Shown here in pieces: positions 35,125 to 48,193 of a stretch of DNA of 64,000 bases. Source of the DNA: Oreohelix idahoensis (Eukaryota; Mollusca; Gastropoda; Stylommatophora; Oreohelicidae); contig JAMPIV010005829.1 of NCBI GenBank assembly GCA_024509875.1, forward strand, positions 186,001-250,000, given 5' to 3'. Made by a program: the position numbers and the translations under genes. A model generated the notes under the pieces. The model was not told the origin of the DNA and did not search any database. It saw only the letters and a list, made by a program, of their open reading frames with translations. Numbering within the stretch: the stretch's first letter is position 1; each line of letters opens with the position of its first letter.

Positions 35125-38115
35125 TGTCGTGGTTGAGTTAGAGTGTAGAGTATTTGTCGAGGTGGACAACAGTAGTGAAATCGACAAGGGATAGTGGACT
35201 GACAGAGTTATAGATTACACACACAGAAAGGTGTAAATAGGAGATGGACTTGAGACAACCTGGAAGAAGATTTACCAAAATGATCTCTCTCTCCAAGCCT
35301 CAACTCACTTATGTCTGTCTAAGCACCTCCTGCTCTCTCTCTTTTCTCTTATCATACATAGAGATTATAGTAAAGAGCTAAAAATACAAATATGGATGGA
35401 AAGGTCGTGAACAGCGCATTAATAAATGTGTAAAATTTATTAAAGAAGAAAAGCATGAAAATAATGCATATCATCACAACAACATAAAATTCCATCAATA
35501 ATCAAATATTCATCACTAATCATATACACCAACAACCACACACACAGATCACCATTCATAAAACCTGTAGAACACAAAGAGATAAATAATCGAGTGACAG
35601 TCCTTCGGTTTTCGGGGACCAGCTGAAGTAACTCCAGTAAGTGGTGTTTTCGTATATATCCTCCATCGGTGATGGAATTAACCTGAATAACATCACTGTA
35701 TAGGCGCTATCGTTGGTGACCCCCCCTACTGGCGTGAGTTGGGCTGGGGGACGCTGTTTATCTCCTGCTGACCAACTGATTGAACTGGGCGACAGCCTGT
35801 CCGCTTTTCGGGGACCAAATGTACTAGCTCCAGGAAGTGAATTACTTGTAGATCCTTCGTGAGGGACTAGCCTACAAAACTTTCTTTGTTGGTGCTAAAC
35901 GTTGGTGACTCCCCTTATAGCGTGAGTGGGGCTGGAACTCTGTCCATAGATGGCTGCTCATACGTGCGAGGTTTTAAGTATCCAGGAAATACACCAGAAG
36001 AAGTCACTTGAGGACAAAGAGACCCAGGCGCGCTTATCCGGCGTAAGGCTCCGCTTGGCTGTAAATCCTGTTTAAACTGGTTTGGCTGTGGTTTGCTGAG
36101 TGCCCCGTTTAGGCACAAAAAAGGCGGGTGATATGGAATTCTGCTATAGGCATGCTGGGCGGGTTTGATATTCTGGAAGCCGCGATGCTCTGGCTGGTAA
36201 TCCAATAGGCGAGTAGAGAGCTACTACTGCATTTGGCGATTCCAGATTTTGCGTTGGCTCCGTTGCACTGCGTGAGCTTAACTTGGCGTTGACAAAAAAG
36301 GGTTTTGATTCAGGAACGGGGTTGACGATTCGTTGCTAGATGTATACAGAAACCCTCTAGATCGAAGAGTATATGACTTTCTTCGCCTGACTGAAGTCTG
36401 CTCTAGCGATTCGGTCTCCCTGAAACTGAGACCCAAAAGAGACACCTTTTAACTTCAAGCAACGCTAAAATCACACTAACTATACAGAAAGTTTCGCTCC
36501 ACTATGGGATTAGATTTATTGTAGTTATTGCTATGATAGTTTAGGGCTGTCTTTAACCATGTCTCCTGTTCCTTAAAAATATCAATATCAACACGCGCCC
36601 GCATAGGCTTAATATCTTTTGCACACCCAGGTACCTGTCAGTAACTGTTCTGACAGCAACAATCTACTCCTCTTCTCCCAATCTCAACATACAGGAAACC
36701 TAACCTGTAATTACAGTTAAATGAATATGCTTATTCATCTTACAACATTAAATGAATTTACATAAACAGATTACAGCATTTGACATTACACAAATAAATC
36801 GTATGTCTCCTTTGGGAAATATATTAGCATTTCCACAAAATGAGTACAAAGAAAATGCAATGTTCTTGCTATAATAATACAGTTGTGGCTAGATCATACG
36901 ATATAATTATATCTATGCCTGGTGACTGCTTTCCGTGAAAGTTATAGACTAGTGCCTAGCCACACAAGTAAGCGTAAAATGATCCTCCCTTGAGACTAGA
37001 AATATCTATCAGAAAGAATAAGTGACTATCTCCTATAATCCAGAGTTATTACCTGCATCTCACTATTCAGTTTTAAAGTGAACAATCCACACCTGACATT
37101 ATCTTACAGAAATGACAGTTAATTTTGCTGACTCTTAACCCAATGGTAAGCATTCGTGGACTGATTCTACGCCTAATATCTGTTATTGTAAGTTTAACAT
37201 TTAACCCATGATAAACCGTAACAGTTTAAGCACCACTTAATAGGCCGTAGACAGCGCTACCTTATCACTGAATAAATTACTAGGAGAAGTCCTCAGAAAT
37301 AAATTCACTTCCCTAACAGATATATATAAAAGCTAACATGAATATAATATAATAATTATAAGATATGTCAACTCACCCCGAAAAATGACTAGAACGTAGG
37401 CAAACACATTCTAGTACTGTGTTAAAGTTTGCCCTATCTCATGATGGTCATCTACGGGCCAGGAAAATTTACGAATGTCTTCTGTCTATTAAAACCAATC
37501 TACTCTTATAGATCACAAGGGACGCTCCCCCCGGACCTGGCCTGCATATTTCTACAGAAGTTCGGCGAAATACGTAATCTAGAGTAAGACAAAAGAAATC
37601 GTGCGAAAGTTCCCCAGGTAGAGAAATGCATAACATTATGCTCTATCTTGTCTAAGGGGCGAAAACCCAAAGGCTGACCGCGATTGTTATCTTCCCCTGA
37701 AACAGATCACACTCGTTACCCAGGCCTCAAAGGGTACCAGCCGCTCGTCATCAAACGTTTTAAAGCGACCAGAGAAATTCCCCTGTTGGGACCACAGAGG
37801 GTACCCGCCGCTAACGAACCGTTTCTTTCACAGAAACCGTCTTTGGCTCGTTCTAACACTTAAAGCGGACCCGAGAAATGTTTCTCTGGTCGAATGTACC
37901 CCAGGTGCGTTTAGATAACATTACGTCTAGCGTTAGCTGACCGCAGCTGGCCAGCGTAAACAACCTCGGGTGGGGTTTGAGAGGGTGAGAAAGTTTGGCC
38001 ACAAAGGTAGAAAAGGAAAGAAAAAGAAATTTCAAAATGTCCAGGAAAACAGAACATTTAAAGGAGTAATCAAATTATGGACAAGATGGTAAAATAAATT
38101 ATCTTTCACGTGACA
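35125..38115 (-). repeat. 3' LTR of the non-autonomous element
   Basis: 2991 bp. It carries 96- and 60-codon frames (35915-36205 and 37853-38035) that recur in the other LTR. They could be chance frames, since the LTRs are nearly identical. The main length difference is in a C-run near 35720, which has 7 C here and 13 C in the partner. Confidence 0.92.
35597..35935. repeat. Diverged ~200-bp duplication inside the LTR
   Basis: TTTTCGGGGACCAGCTGAAG at about 35608 and TTTTCGGGGACCAAATGTAC at about 35807 start two related blocks. Each continues through CTCCAG-AAGTG, GTTGGTGAC-CCCC and GCGTGAGT-GGGCTGG. The same is present in the partner LTR near 41480-41820. Confidence 0.7.
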
Positions 38116-38118
38116 AGT

Positions 38119-38137
38119 GCCCCCCCCCCTCCCTTTA
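38119..38137 (-). promoter_or_regulatory. Polypurine tract of the non-autonomous element
   Basis: The minus strand has AAAGGGAGG followed by a G-run, three bases before the 3' LTR. This is the expected second-strand primer site. Confidence 0.75.
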
Positions 38138-39937
38138 AAGTTCGAGGAATACGGACAAAAATGACAGTAATTTATCTTTTCCATCGATGTCCGTTACATG
38201 TCGTAAGAACCTTCTATAATCATAACCAAAATCGTATCCAATTTCTGTCAGTACTGTATGATTAGCTCCGAGTTCATTTCTTTTCTTCCCTCTGTCTAAT
38301 AGACGTTCAGCGAATGGGATTTTGCGAGGCCAGTCGGCACTGACGCCTTCCGTTTCCGTGTGAACCTGACCTTGCTTCCGCAATTCGCTGTGCCTGTTTA
38401 TGGTCCGGAAAATTATCCGCACCTGTTGAGAGTTTCGGCCCCGCCTGAACTCACTGGCCACTGCATAGGTAATCCGCCTGTTATGTGCAGTGTAATCGTT
38501 GCTGGACTCGGGCTGTTTAATTTCCGTTATGGGTTTACCTGTCGCGGACTTGAATAACCCTCGATAGCTGCAGTCTGTCGGGGTTTTCCGCGCGCGTGTA
38601 ACCCTAGTTGGCAAATACAGCCGGTCGTTGGCCGAAGAAATGCTAGCATTTTTCTTCTGCCTCTCCACACCTACTCCGCTGTTTCGGCGGGAGCATTGAT
38701 CAATCTTCAGACCTGTGCCGTCTAAAGGCGGGTCTGGAGCTTTCCTTGCCTTGCCAGTCACAACTCTGGCTTGGTCAACGGAAATGATCAAGTTGTTCTG
38801 TAATGGCCTGGCGGAGGCGACTACTTTGCTGTCCATCAGTGGGGTTGAGACCACTGGAATAATGCGATTTGAATGAGAAAACTCTGCTGCCTGAAGCAAA
38901 GAGTAATCGATCGCATTCTGGGGTTCTACTAAATCATAACAGATCTCCGTAGCTTCTATCCGTGAAGACAGATAGGTAATATCTGCGAGTTGCAGAGTTT
39001 GTTGAGTCGCTTTCCCATTACTAGCATGACGTGAGCCAAGGCTCTCAACAATGGCTCCTTGTACAGTAGTAAGGCAGCTTTTCTCACTGTCTTCTGCCCT
39101 GAGAAGTGTGAGAGACTCAAATGGAATACCAGGGATCCCTTCGCCTGGAACCCTGTGTCCACCATAAACGTCAACTTTGCCCTCCCCTGAGGAAGTTACT
39201 GGCGTCAGTTGAATTTTGTCTTGCAATGCGAGATCCACTTCCTGGTTGACAGGCCACGCAGACTGCATGCAAAAGACTGGACGGTTTGAGATCCCGTTTG
39301 ATCGCGAAGTGCCCGAGAGAAAACTCTCGGTGTGTTTTTCCAAAGTTCCTTGGAACGGTTTGGAAAGTTTAACCCTTTTAGCAGGCGACTTATTCTTGCA
39401 CATTTTAAGCTCAGGGTGATAAGAGGAGCGGCGCCTCCTTTCTACGATCGTTGAGTTGGAGGGATACGTCTCTGCATATGGTTTTTCGCTGTCCGGCCGG
39501 GAATCTTGCGAAATATAACGTGATAGGGTGTGGCTCCCTTTTCTCGACGTCACGTGTCGGTTAGGTGCTGCTCGGTCTGGAGCGTGAGAGGCTCGGGGTT
39601 CGCCGCTTGCCAGACGGGAACAATCCGTATTACAATGCTTGTTAGCACCTGTCTCACCTTTGTGCAGTTTCCATGCCTGGGAACGTTGCGTAATTTTTCC
39701 CGTGGCTTTAGGTCTGCTGTCCCGACGTAAATTCTTTCCTTGTTTCGGCTTCGGATCCAAGTCCAAAGGAAAGTCAATTTTCTGGAGTTGGGGTTCGGTT
39801 TTAGCAGGCAAGTTTTCTTTCATGGGCGCAAGGTTTGCAGGGGCGTTGACCGTTAAGGGCACAGTAGAAAGGGAAGTAGAGTGACTACATTTAGTATCTG
39901 TTTCCACCCTCCGAATTTGGCTATCCAGTTCATTCAT
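38135..39937 (-). CDS. Uncharacterised 600-codon ORF of the non-autonomous LTR element
   Basis: Starts MNELDSQIRRVETD and ends FLSVFLEL just before the polypurine tract. It is rich in Ser, Arg, Thr and Lys, basic in the first third (KRVKLSKPF, ERRRRSS) and mixed afterwards. I see no CCHC knuckle, no DTG protease, no integrase or RT motif, no SCAN-like capsid, no signal peptide and no membrane segment. It is in phase with the Gag-like ORF upstream, separated by one TAA and two sense codons. It may be a rebuilt Gag, an accessory protein, or captured sequence that stays open because the element is young. I do not recognise it. Confidence 0.6.
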   Translation of the reverse strand: MNELDSQIRRVETDTKCSHSTSLSTVPLTVNAPANLAPMKENLPAKTEPQLQKIDFPLDLDPKPKQGKNLRRDSRPKATGKITQRSQAWKLHKGETGANKHCNTDCSRLASGEPRASHAPDRAAPNRHVTSRKGSHTLSRYISQDSRPDSEKPYAETYPSNSTIVERRRRSSYHPELKMCKNKSPAKRVKLSKPFQGTLEKHTESFLSGTSRSNGISNRPVFCMQSAWPVNQEVDLALQDKIQLTPVTSSGEGKVDVYGGHRVPGEGIPGIPFESLTLLRAEDSEKSCLTTVQGAIVESLGSRHASNGKATQQTLQLADITYLSSRIEATEICYDLVEPQNAIDYSLLQAAEFSHSNRIIPVVSTPLMDSKVVASARPLQNNLIISVDQARVVTGKARKAPDPPLDGTGLKIDQCSRRNSGVGVERQKKNASISSANDRLYLPTRVTRARKTPTDCSYRGLFKSATGKPITEIKQPESSNDYTAHNRRITYAVASEFRRGRNSQQVRIIFRTINRHSELRKQGQVHTETEGVSADWPRKIPFAERLLDRGKKRNELGANHTVLTEIGYDFGYDYRRFLRHVTDIDGKDKLLSFLSVFLEL

Positions 39938-39943
39938 TCTGAT

Positions 39944-40324
39944 TTAGTGTAGCCTGCTCCTTTCTTGGCTTTCTCTGTCCCTTTCTTGGCGCTCTATCTC
40001 CCATTGCTTGTCCCGTTCTTGTTGCTCCATTTCCAATTTCTTGTCCCCTTCTTGTCTTTGCTTTTCCCTTTGCTTCTCATCTTCTATCCCTTCTTCTACA
40101 TACTGTCGGGTGAATGCTTCACTCTCCCCAGTTTGTTTACAGGACCATGCCAAGATTAAACGGCTGTCAAACCAATTGTCTACCTCGTATAGATCCTGCA
40201 GGCTTACTGCAAATTCTAGAAAGGGCTGGATTTCGCTATCCTTGTACTCCATGTACTTAGCTACCTCGAGGGCAATCCTATGCACTTTATCTAGATCAGC
40301 CATTATATCAGGGTGAGCAAACAC
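39944..40324 (-). CDS. Gag-like N-terminal ORF, 126 codons
   Basis: The second Met gives MADLDKVHRIALEVAKYM, a helical segment. A Glu/Arg/Gln coiled coil follows (EKQREKQRQEGDKKLEMEQQ and on). The layout, MADL start then helices then charged coiled coil, matches the Gag start of the Gmr1-type element at 32492, although sequence identity is low. The frame ends at TAA (39944-39946). The next in-frame Met begins six bases later. Either the stop is a nonsense mutation, or it is read through, or two proteins are made. Confidence 0.6.
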   Translation of the reverse strand: MFAHPDIMADLDKVHRIALEVAKYMEYKDSEIQPFLEFAVSLQDLYEVDNWFDSRLILAWSCKQTGESEAFTRQYVEEGIEDEKQREKQRQEGDKKLEMEQQERDKQWEIERQERDRESQERSRLH

Positions 40325-41001
40325 TATAGAAGAATAGAACCTAGAGATCTTAGTTACCTAGTGCACTAGGTGCTGATTAACTTAATAATCAATAAAATCT
40401 AGGCTAGCCTGGGAACTTTAAAAAAAACAAGAAAGTTTGTGGCTACTCTGATTGCGACAAGCAAAACCCCAAAAAACTCCAAAAAATGTAAGTGATGTAA
40501 AACTTACTATCACTTCACCCCAGTTCTGTCAGTACTAAGCTATTGAGAGGATTGGTTACTATCGTCCGAATGAACACCCTCCCTTGGTACAAATGCAAGC
40601 TAGTAACTGACTATCTGTAGCTTCTTATCTCGGATTAAAGAGCTACTCCTGAAAAAAATATTAACCCTTAAAAAAAAAATTTTCTGACTTTTTCAACAAT
40701 AGTCGTCAGATTTGTCAACCAAAAACTCAGCAGTGATACCACCAACCTTTACCAGCTGTCTCATGTGTAGCATGAACAATAAATGTAACTAAATATTATG
40801 ATTGCTGTGGAGAAAAAACGCTGTTCCGACTTCCACCCAAAAGAAATAGTTCGATATGCCTAGGGGAAAGAAATTCCTATAATCTGCCGAACACTAAACT
40901 CTAAGAATCAGAATAGAATCTTGTGAGAGATTCATCCTCGGATCGAGCACATATTAAATGTCGTACTAGATGGGTTCTAGAATCTCGGACGGGCTCCCAT
41001 T
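40325..41001 (-). promoter_or_regulatory. Leader and primer-binding site of the non-autonomous element
   Basis: Non-coding leader between the 5' LTR and the first ORF. At 40982-40999 the minus strand reads TGGGAGCCCGTCCGAGAT, two bases from the LTR, a good PBS by its TGG start and position. The primer tRNA is not assigned, and the site differs from the PBS of the Gmr1-type element. Confidence 0.7.
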
Positions 41002-44000
41002 TGTCGTGGTTGAGTTAGAGTGTAGAGTATTTGTCGAGGTGGACAACAGTAGTGAAATCGACAAGGGATAGTGGACTGACAGAGTTATAGATTACACACA
41101 CAGAAAGGTGTAAATAGGAGATGGACTTGAGACAACCTGGAAGAAGATTTACCAAAATGATCTCTCTCTCCAAGCCTCAACTCACTTATGTCTGTCTAAG
41201 CACCTCCTGCTCTCTCTCTTTTCTCTTATCATACATAGAGATTATAGTAAAGAGCTAAAAATACAAATATGGATGGAAAGGTCGTGAACAGCGCATTAAT
41301 AAATGTGTAAAATTTATTAAAGAAGAAAAGCATGAAAATAATGCATATCATCACAACAACATAAAATTCCATCAATAATCAAATATTCATCACTAATCAT
41401 ATACACCAACAACCACACACACAGATCACCATTCATAAAACCTGTAGAACACAAAGAGATAAATAATCGAGTGACAGTCCTTCGGTTTTCGGGGACCAGC
41501 TGAAGTAACTCCAGTAAGTGGTGTTTTCGTATATATCCTCCATCGGTGATGGAATTAACCTGAATAACATCACTGTATAGGCGCTATCGTTGGTGACCCC
41601 CCCCCCCCCCTACTGGCGCGAGTTGGGCTGGGGGACGCTGTTTATCTCCTGCTGACCAACTGATTGAACTGGGCGACAGCCTGTCCGCTTTTCGGGGACC
41701 AAATGTACTAGCTCCAGGAAGTGAATTACTTGTAGATCCTTCGTGAGGGACTAGCCTACAAAAACTTTCTTTGTTGGTGCTAAACGTTGGTGACTCCCCT
41801 TATAGCGTGAGTGGGGCTGGAACTCTGTCCATAGATGGCTGCTCATACGTGCGAGGTTTTAAGTATCCAGGAAATACACCAGAAGAAGTCACTTGAGGAC
41901 AAAGAGACCCAGGCGCGCTTATCCGGCGTAAGGCTCCGCTTGGCTGTAAATCCTGTTTAAACTGGTTTGGCTGTGGTTTGCTGAGTGCCCCGTTTAGGCA
42001 CAAAAAAGGCGGGTGATATGGAATTCTGCTATAGGCATGCTGGGCGGGTTTGATATTCTGGAAGCCGCGATGCTCTGGCTGGTAATCCAATAGGCGAGTA
42101 GAGAGCTACTACTGCATTTGGCGATTCCAGATTTTGCGTTGGCTCCGTTGCACTGCGTGAGCTTAACTTGGCGTTGACAAAAAAGGGTTTTGATTCAGGA
42201 ACGGGGTTGACGATTCGTTGCTAGATGTATACAGAAACCCTCTAGATCGAAGAGTATATGACTTTCTTCGCCTGACTGAAGTCTGCTCTAGCGATTCGGT
42301 CTCCCTGAAACTGAGACCCAAAAGAGACACCTTTTAACTTCAAGCAACGCTAAAATCACACTAACTTTATACAGAAAGTTTCGCTCCACTATGGGATTAG
42401 ATTTATTGTAGTTATTGCTATGATAGTTTAGGGCTGTCTTTAACCATGTCTCCTGTTCCTTAAAAATATCAATATCAACACGCGCCCGCATAGGCTTAAT
42501 ATCTTTTGCACACCCAGGTACCTGTCAGTAACTGTTCTGACAGCAACAATCTACTCCTCTTCTCCCAATCTCAACATACAGGAAACCTAACCTGTAGTTA
42601 CAGTTAAATGAATATGCTTATTCATCTTACAACATTAAATGAATTTACATAATCAGATTACAGCATTTGACATTACACAAATAAATCGTATGTCCCCTTT
42701 GGGAAATATATTAGCATTTCCACAAAATGAGTACAAAGAAAATGCAATGTTCTTGCTATAATAATACAGTTGTGGCTAGATCATACGATATAATTATATC
42801 TATGCCTGGTGACTGCTTTCCGTGAAAGTTATAGACTAGTGCCTAGCCACACAAGTAAGCGTAAAATGATCCTCCCTTGCCACTAGAAATATCTATCAGA
42901 AAGAATAAGTGACTATCTCCTATAATCCAGAGTTATTACCTGCATCTCACTATTCAGTTTTAAAGTGAACAATCCACACCTGACATTATCTTACAGAAAT
43001 GACAGTTAATTTTGCTGACTCTTAACCCAATGGTAAGCATTCGTGGACTGATTCAACGCCTAATATCTGTTATTGTAAGTTTAACATTTAACCCATGATA
43101 AACCGTAACAGTTTAAGCACCACTTAATAGGCCGTAGACAGCGCTACCTTATCACTGAATAAATTACTAGGAGAAGTCCTCAGAAATAAATTCACTTCCC
43201 TAACAGATATATATAAAAGCTAACATGAATATAATATAATAATTATAAGATATGTCAACTCACCCCGAAAAATGACTAGAACATAGGCAAACACATTCTA
43301 GTACTGTGTTAAAGTTTGCCCTATCTCATGATGGTCATCTACGGGCCAGGAAAATTTACGAATGTCTTCTGTCTATTAAAACCAATCTACTCTTATAGAT
43401 CACAAGGGACGCTCCCCCCGGACCTGGCCTGCATATTTCTACAGAAGTTCGGCGAAAGACGTAATCTAGAGTAAGACAAAAGAAATCGTGCGAAAGTTCC
43501 CCAGGTAGAGAAATGCATAACATTATGCTCTATCTTGTCTAAGGGGCGAAAACCCAAAGGCTGACCGCGATTGTTATCTTCCCCTGAAACAGATCACACT
43601 CGTTACCCAGGCCTCAAAGGGTACCAGCCGCTCGTCATCAAACGTTTTAAAGCGACCAGAGAAATTCCCCTGTTGGGACCGCAGAGGGTACCCGCCGCTA
43701 ACGAACCGTTTCTTTCACAGAAACCGTCTTTGGCTCGTTCTAACACGTAAAGCGGACCCGAGAAATGTTTCTCTGGTCGAACGTACCCCAGGTGCGTTTA
43801 GATAACATTACGTCTAGCGTTAGCTGACCGCAGCTGGCCAGCGTAAACAACCTCGGGTGGGGTTTGAGAGGGTGAGAAAGTTTGGCCACAAAGGTAGAAA
43901 AGGAAAGAAAAAGAAATTTCAAAATGTCCAGGAAAACAGAACATTTAAAGGAGTAATCAAATTATGGACAAGATGGTAAAATAAATTATCTTTCAAGTGA

Positions 44001-44002
44001 CA
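41002..44002 (-). repeat. 5' LTR of the non-autonomous element
   Basis: 3001 bp, near-identical to 35125-38115. No private insertion larger than the C-run difference near 41597-41609 is visible. Confidence 0.92.
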
Positions 44003-44007
44003 CAGAG

Positions 44008-45228
44008 GGGGGATCTATGGTCAAAATTAAAAACATCCCAGACGCGTGTAAGAGAACGATTCGTCTCTTTTATTCCTCTGAGCAAAAAACGGCTGTAGCC
44101 AAGATTGGCGTAAGTAGTGCATTTTCATTCTGTTTTATTACTAACATGTGAACTAACATATATCTATATATATTACCATGTGAAGTTTAATATGTGAAAC
44201 TCGCTATTGGATGTCAAAGTCATTTGAGGCTGGCAACCCTAGCGTATAGAGTAATGATTCATGAACCACCGCTGCACGGTCTGGTGATTGCTTTATTGAT
44301 AGTTTCGTAAAGAGAACTAAACGCATAAAGTATTTCCAGGTTCCCTATGGAGCAGGGAGGGAAAGATGAAAAGAAATGATGTGCATTCTAAGAATAATGC
44401 TTTCCTTTTTAAAGCAGTGTCAATGTCCCTATACCCATATTGACTTTAAAATTAATGTAAGTGTTCAAGCTTTAAACCAATGTAAATGAAACATAAATGA
44501 ATTTATATTGTGAAAACTTTTCAAACAGTGGAGATGTAAATGTAAAACATATTATATCTGTACGTTTAACCTTTTCATTTAAATGTAATGTAAAGCTAAA
44601 GCTATTCAGTTTAAATGTAAAGGAAGTTTTATCCCGACGGATTAAATTTAATTCTCATCCAGGGTAAATTCTGACATGGGATGGTAGAATAGAAGAGGGG
44701 GGCACATAAATGTGTCGGAAAAACGCCATACTCAGAAGAGCGTTTCGTTTCTATTTCTATTACCAGTTATTGGTGGTACCAGCAGAAAGTTCTATCTCTG
44801 GAACCAAGTGAAGGTAGACGTGGACTGACGTTGTGAGAGACGCCATTATAAGAGGGTCTTATAGACAGACGCTGAACCAACTTGGCCGTTACTCCTTGAC
44901 GTTCTTGGAACGTGCGGCGCCTGAACTTTGACCAGAGACGAGCGAGAGTACAGTAAAAAGAACTGACCCAGCAGGAGAAGAAACTACCATTGGCAGCTAA
45001 GTGAAAATATTCGCTGCCAAAAGTGACCTCCTTTATTCAGTTAAATCCCATTCAAGTGATGAAATCCTTTTCATAACTATTCAAATTATTTCTTTTAAAC
45101 TGTTAAACTTAAAGTGATTATTAAATTTTGTTATTTGTAATGTTACAAATTTAACTTCGATTCAATCCTTTTAAATGTACTACATGTTTGTCTCAATGGA
45201 AGTTACTAAACACACACTCTAAACAGAG
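44008..45228. other. No recognisable gene
   Basis: AT-rich. Several direct TGTAAATGTAAA-like words around 44450-44640, but no frame longer than 60 codons. Confidence 0.4.

Positions 45229-45310
<82 letters not shown>
45229..45310. repeat. (TA)n followed by (CA)n
   Basis: About 72 bp of TA passing into ACACACACAC. Confidence 0.95.
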
Positions 45311-46723
<1,413 letters not shown>

Positions 46724-47039
46724 CACAAGTTCATGGTCACATATTCATAAAGTAGGCAAACACAGTGACACGAAAGTTGAAAGGTTATTCCGTCTCATGG
46801 CAAGTTTGTAGAATACGTAATATATTATCCTCTACGATGGCGCCGTCTTCAAATTTTATTTATATTTGTTTTTATGAACCTGACTGTAGACGCTTGAGCT
46901 ATGAACGTTCCTTGGCCTTCCTTTACGTAGTTTTTCCTCAGAGAACTTTTGCAAAAGCCCTCCGTGTTGTTAACAATGGACTCGTCAGTGAACGTCTCTT
47001 GTGTTCCTTCACTATCTCTTTACCTCCGTGTGGTGTATA

Positions 47040-47130
47040 GGTAATAAGACATTGACACCCAGCCTTTCTGTGATGTGCCATCCGTTCAAAGTCTTTCCAT
47101 GTTTTCTTTATCTCTTCTATATATGCAGGG
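47040..47130 (-). pseudogene. LINE family B, 3' terminal fragment
   Basis: The minus strand reads IEEIKKTWKDFERMAHHRKA, matching the family B ending at 15484 and 16498. Only about 30 codons are recognisable. Confidence 0.6.
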
Positions 47131-47174
47131 CTGGATTAAGCCAATAAGGGCCTCAATGTTTTTATTTATATTTA

Positions 47175-48193
47175 GATCCCCTTTCTCCTTCTCCTTCTTC
47201 TTTGATCCTTAGCCGCCGACCGTCAAAGCAGTCAGTGGCCATCACGCCTAGTGGCGTCTTGTAGGGCAACAACAAATTGATTCCACTTTGCTCGGTCGGT
47301 GGCCATCCTTCGTACAGTGCCCCAACTCTGGTTCATTCTTTGCATCTCAGCTTCCACAGTCCTCCGCCAGGTTGTTTTTGGTCGGCCTCTCTTTCGTTTT
47401 CCTTCAGGGGTCCAAAGCATAGCTGTTCTTGTGATGGCATCGGGGTCTCTTCTGATGACATGACCAACCCAGCTCCAGCGTCTGCCAGCTATGATGGTGT
47501 GCATGTCCTCTTGCTTGCTACGAGTAAGCAGATCTTGGTTGGTAATGGTATTTGGCCAAAAGATTCGGTGAATTTTTCTTAGGCATGTTGTGTGAAAAGA
47601 GGACAATTTCGACATTTCCTTCTCTGTAACTCTCCAGCATTCCACACCATAGAGAAGCACAGAAAGCACACAGCTCTGATATAATCTTAATTTTGTGCTT
47701 GTGCTGTATTGGGAGGACTTCCAGATGTTGTTTAGGCTAAAGAAGGCTGTTCTTGCCTTATTCATTCTGATGTTGATGTCTTTGCCTGCCCCGCCGTCTG
47801 GTGTTACTATGCTTCCTAGGTATGTGAAGGTATCTGTCTGTACCAATTGCTGATTCCTTACTGATATGGGATCAGGGTTGCTCACATTGAGCGTCATGAC
47901 CTCAGACTTCTTTAAATTGATATTCAAGCCCACCTGCTGGCTAAACTTATTAAGTCTATCCGTTTTTTCCTGGATGTGTTGATGTGAATGTGCTAGTAGT
48001 GCAATGTCGTCTGCATATTCCAGATCTTCCAATGTAGAAAATGGTGTCCATCTTATTCCTCTTGGGCTGCCCTCTGTTGTCTGGCGCATCACCCAGTCTA
48101 TGACTGTTAAAAATAGAGTAGTTGATAAGGGCATCCCTGTCGTACTCCTGTCTTCACCTCAAAGGTTAGGTTGCTTTGCCCAACACTACACGT
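47175..48193 (-). pseudogene. Non-LTR retrotransposon, RT C-terminal half (family E)
   Basis: A 300-codon frame (47232-48134) holds the catalytic LEYADDIALLAHSH, then FTYLGSIVTPDGG, LLYGVECWRVTEKE, CLRKIHRIFWPNTITNQDL, WVGHVIRRDPD and KRGRPKTTWRRTVEAEMQRM. This is RT motif 5 onward plus thumb and the C-terminal region. Upstream, the GVRQGC motif is present one base out of phase just before 48134, so a 1-bp indel truncates the frame. The copy is 5'-truncated at about 48193 and ends in a purine-rich GAAGAAGGAGAAGGAG tail. Endonuclease is absent. The clade (CR1/L2 or RTE-like) is uncertain. Confidence 0.85.

Larger units (their letters stand above)
35125..44002 (-). mobile_element. Large non-autonomous LTR retrotransposon, 8.9 kb
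   Basis: The LTRs of 2991 bp (35125-38115) and 3001 bp (41002-44002) both begin TGTCGTGGTTGAG and end GTGACA. The 5-bp TSD CAGAG lies at 35120-35124 and 44003-44007. The internal region is only 2.9 kb, with a PBS candidate and a polypurine tract, so orientation is minus. It holds a Gag-like start and a 600-codon frame but no protease, integrase, RT or RNase H. This matches the definition of a large retrotransposon derivative (LARD), except that it retains long open frames. LTR identity looks above 99% by eye, so it is recent. It lies 36 bp from the Gmr1-type element. Confidence 0.9.

Noticed and set aside
35915..36205. 96-codon ORF conserved in both 3.0 kb LTRs
   Set aside because: Same reason; the LTRs are copies of one template, so this is no evidence of selection.
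38135..39937. 600-codon ORF considered as an envelope protein
   Set aside because: No signal peptide, membrane anchor or glycoprotein-like Cys pattern is visible.
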